Assembly (NCBI RefSeq): GCF_009730915.1
Contig: NC_052481.1
Location: 18,410,386-18,474,385, forward strand
DNA: 64,000 nt
Direction of reading: 5' to 3'
Origin: Dioscorea cayenensis subsp. rotundata
Taxonomy: Eukaryota > Streptophyta > Magnoliopsida > Dioscoreales > Dioscoreaceae
The notes under the pieces are model-generated. The model did not search any database, was not told the DNA's origin, and saw only the letters and a program-made list of their open reading frames with translations. The position numbers were made by a program, and so were the translations under genes. Numbering within the stretch: position 1 is the first letter of the stretch; each line of letters opens with the position of its first letter. Shown piece by piece: positions 62,969-64,000 of the stretch.

Positions 62969-63547
62969 TAAGGATGGCAATAATGCCCAAACCCGACCTG
63001 ACCCGAGTTTGACGGGAAAAACCCGGTTTGACCGGGTTGCAGGTCAGGTTCGGGTAATATCCAACTAATGTAAAGCGGGTGCAGGTGCGGGTGCGGGTAT
63101 GGGAATCCTAATACCGGACACAAACCCGAACCCCGAACCTGACCCTAAATTCAATTAACAAATATACCCAATTATATATATTTAATTTTTTTGTTAGGGT
63201 TTTTTAAATTCCTACTCTATGGTGTTGAATTTGTCTATTTTATGTTGCTTTGAATATATATTTTCAATTCCTACTCTATGGTGTTCATTTAAACAAAAAA
63301 ACTATGATTTTTATTGATATTTTTAATTTTTATTTGGTATTTTAATTTAAATTTTAAATGTTTTTAAATAGGGTCAAGGCGGGGCTGGTATTCCCGCGTG
63401 TACCAGATTACCCATCGGGTATGGGTGTGGATTGGGGTTTTGAAAACCCATCTGATTTGGGTTCAGGTTCGTGTATGGGGGCGGGGTAGCGGGTTCGGGT
63501 GCTGGTATGGCAAAACCCACACCCGACCCGACCCATTATCATCCCTA
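62969..63547. mobile_element. Non-autonomous hAT element, 579 bp, with exact 8-bp target duplication
   Basis: TGTGTACT occurs immediately outside both ends (62961-62968 and 63548-63555), a perfect 8-bp duplication as made by hAT transposases. The ends TAAGGATGGCAATAATG and, inverted, TAGGGATGATAATGGG are imperfect terminal inverted repeats. Next to them the element is very GC-rich with repeated CGGGT/ACCCG motifs at both sides and an AT-rich centre. This GC/AT/GC layout with CGGGT-rich subterminal repeats is typical of short hAT derivatives, where the repeats bind transposase (established for the superfamily; binding here is inference). No coding capacity. It is inserted in the 3' part of the LINE. 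Confidence 0.85.
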
Positions 63548-63555
63548 TGTGTACT

Positions 63556-64000
63556 CTACTTTTTATGTACAGAGTTTTTTGTATTATTTTTTTTATTAAT
63601 GAATATAATGTATTCACTTATAAATATATTAATATATATATATGAGAATAGTATATATCAGGTTATTTGTCTAAATGACAATTGTATTCAATATTTTAAC
63701 AGTGTAAAAATAAAAATGAACAAAAATGACAAGATTTATATAATTATCATATTAAGTATTTTAAAAATAAAAAGGACAAATAAAAATATCACCGTAAAAT
63801 AGCACACTCAAAACCCGTTTAAGCCAATATATATATATATATATATATATAATAAATAAATAAATAAATAAAATAACGTACCATAGGTGAATGCATGTAT
63901 GAAATTGGATAATTTACATGCCATCACAGTCCATCTTTGGGCATAATAATAGGACTTATATACCCACCTTTTCCATTGTCATTCCACACTTTAATCTTGA
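63556..64000. other. LINE 3' tail and AT-rich sequence
   Basis: The first 50 bases (ttttttgtattattttttttattaatgaa) look like a LINE 3' UTR end. The rest is AT-rich with a TA run at 63827-63850 followed by AAAT repeats. No gene is supported. Confidence 0.5.

Noticed and set aside
63398..63802. Plus-strand open frame of 134 codons beginning MYQITHRVWVWIG
   Set aside because: It crosses the right end of the hAT element into AT-rich sequence; the codons come from CGGGT-type repeats and A/T runs.

Overview
This window is plant nuclear DNA, almost certainly an angiosperm. It is AT-rich, its genes carry spliceosomal introns, and it is packed with Ty1/copia, LINE, Mutator-like and hAT-like transposon remains. 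The species cannot be read from the sequence. I see no operon, CRISPR array, tRNA or rRNA gene.

Positions 1-9414 are a wrecked bHLH transcription-factor locus on the minus strand (bHLH93/61-like). One copia element (4663-9340) sits inside its first coding exon. A second copia element, entering from the left edge and ending at 3836, has cut off everything after exon 2. The bHLH exons also carry a stop and changed DNA-contact residues. Positions 9415-19904 are gene-poor: a LINE remnant with a foldback element inside it, a Mutator-like TIR element with a GC-richer interior, a second copy of the foldback family, and several tandem duplications.

Positions 19905-22884 (minus) hold a BSK-like receptor-like cytoplasmic kinase. 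Its exon 1 is out of frame and no C-terminal TPR region is visible, so it is probably a pseudogene. Three intact genes follow. A LysM-domain protein (26975-31956, plus, 3 exons, 364 aa) and a bifunctional nuclease of the BBD/DUF151 family (33490-37223, plus, 9 exons, 334 aa, with one GC-AG intron) come first. The third is a complete ATR checkpoint kinase (39279-54291, minus, 16 exons, 2768 aa). BBD and ATR are convergent. In all three the inferred splice phases close into one open frame.

Positions 54292-64000 return to transposons: a 535-bp Mutator-type MITE with a 9-bp target duplication, then a LINE remnant broken by a hAT-like element, a full-length but dead copia element (57784-62405, minus), and a second non-autonomous hAT element with an exact 8-bp target duplication (62969-63547).

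The genes are neighbours with unrelated jobs (DNA-damage checkpoint, nuclease, LysM protein, kinase-like signalling). I see no new multi-gene system. The most notable structures are the doubly hit bHLH gene, the nested transposon stack at the right end, and the small TIR families.
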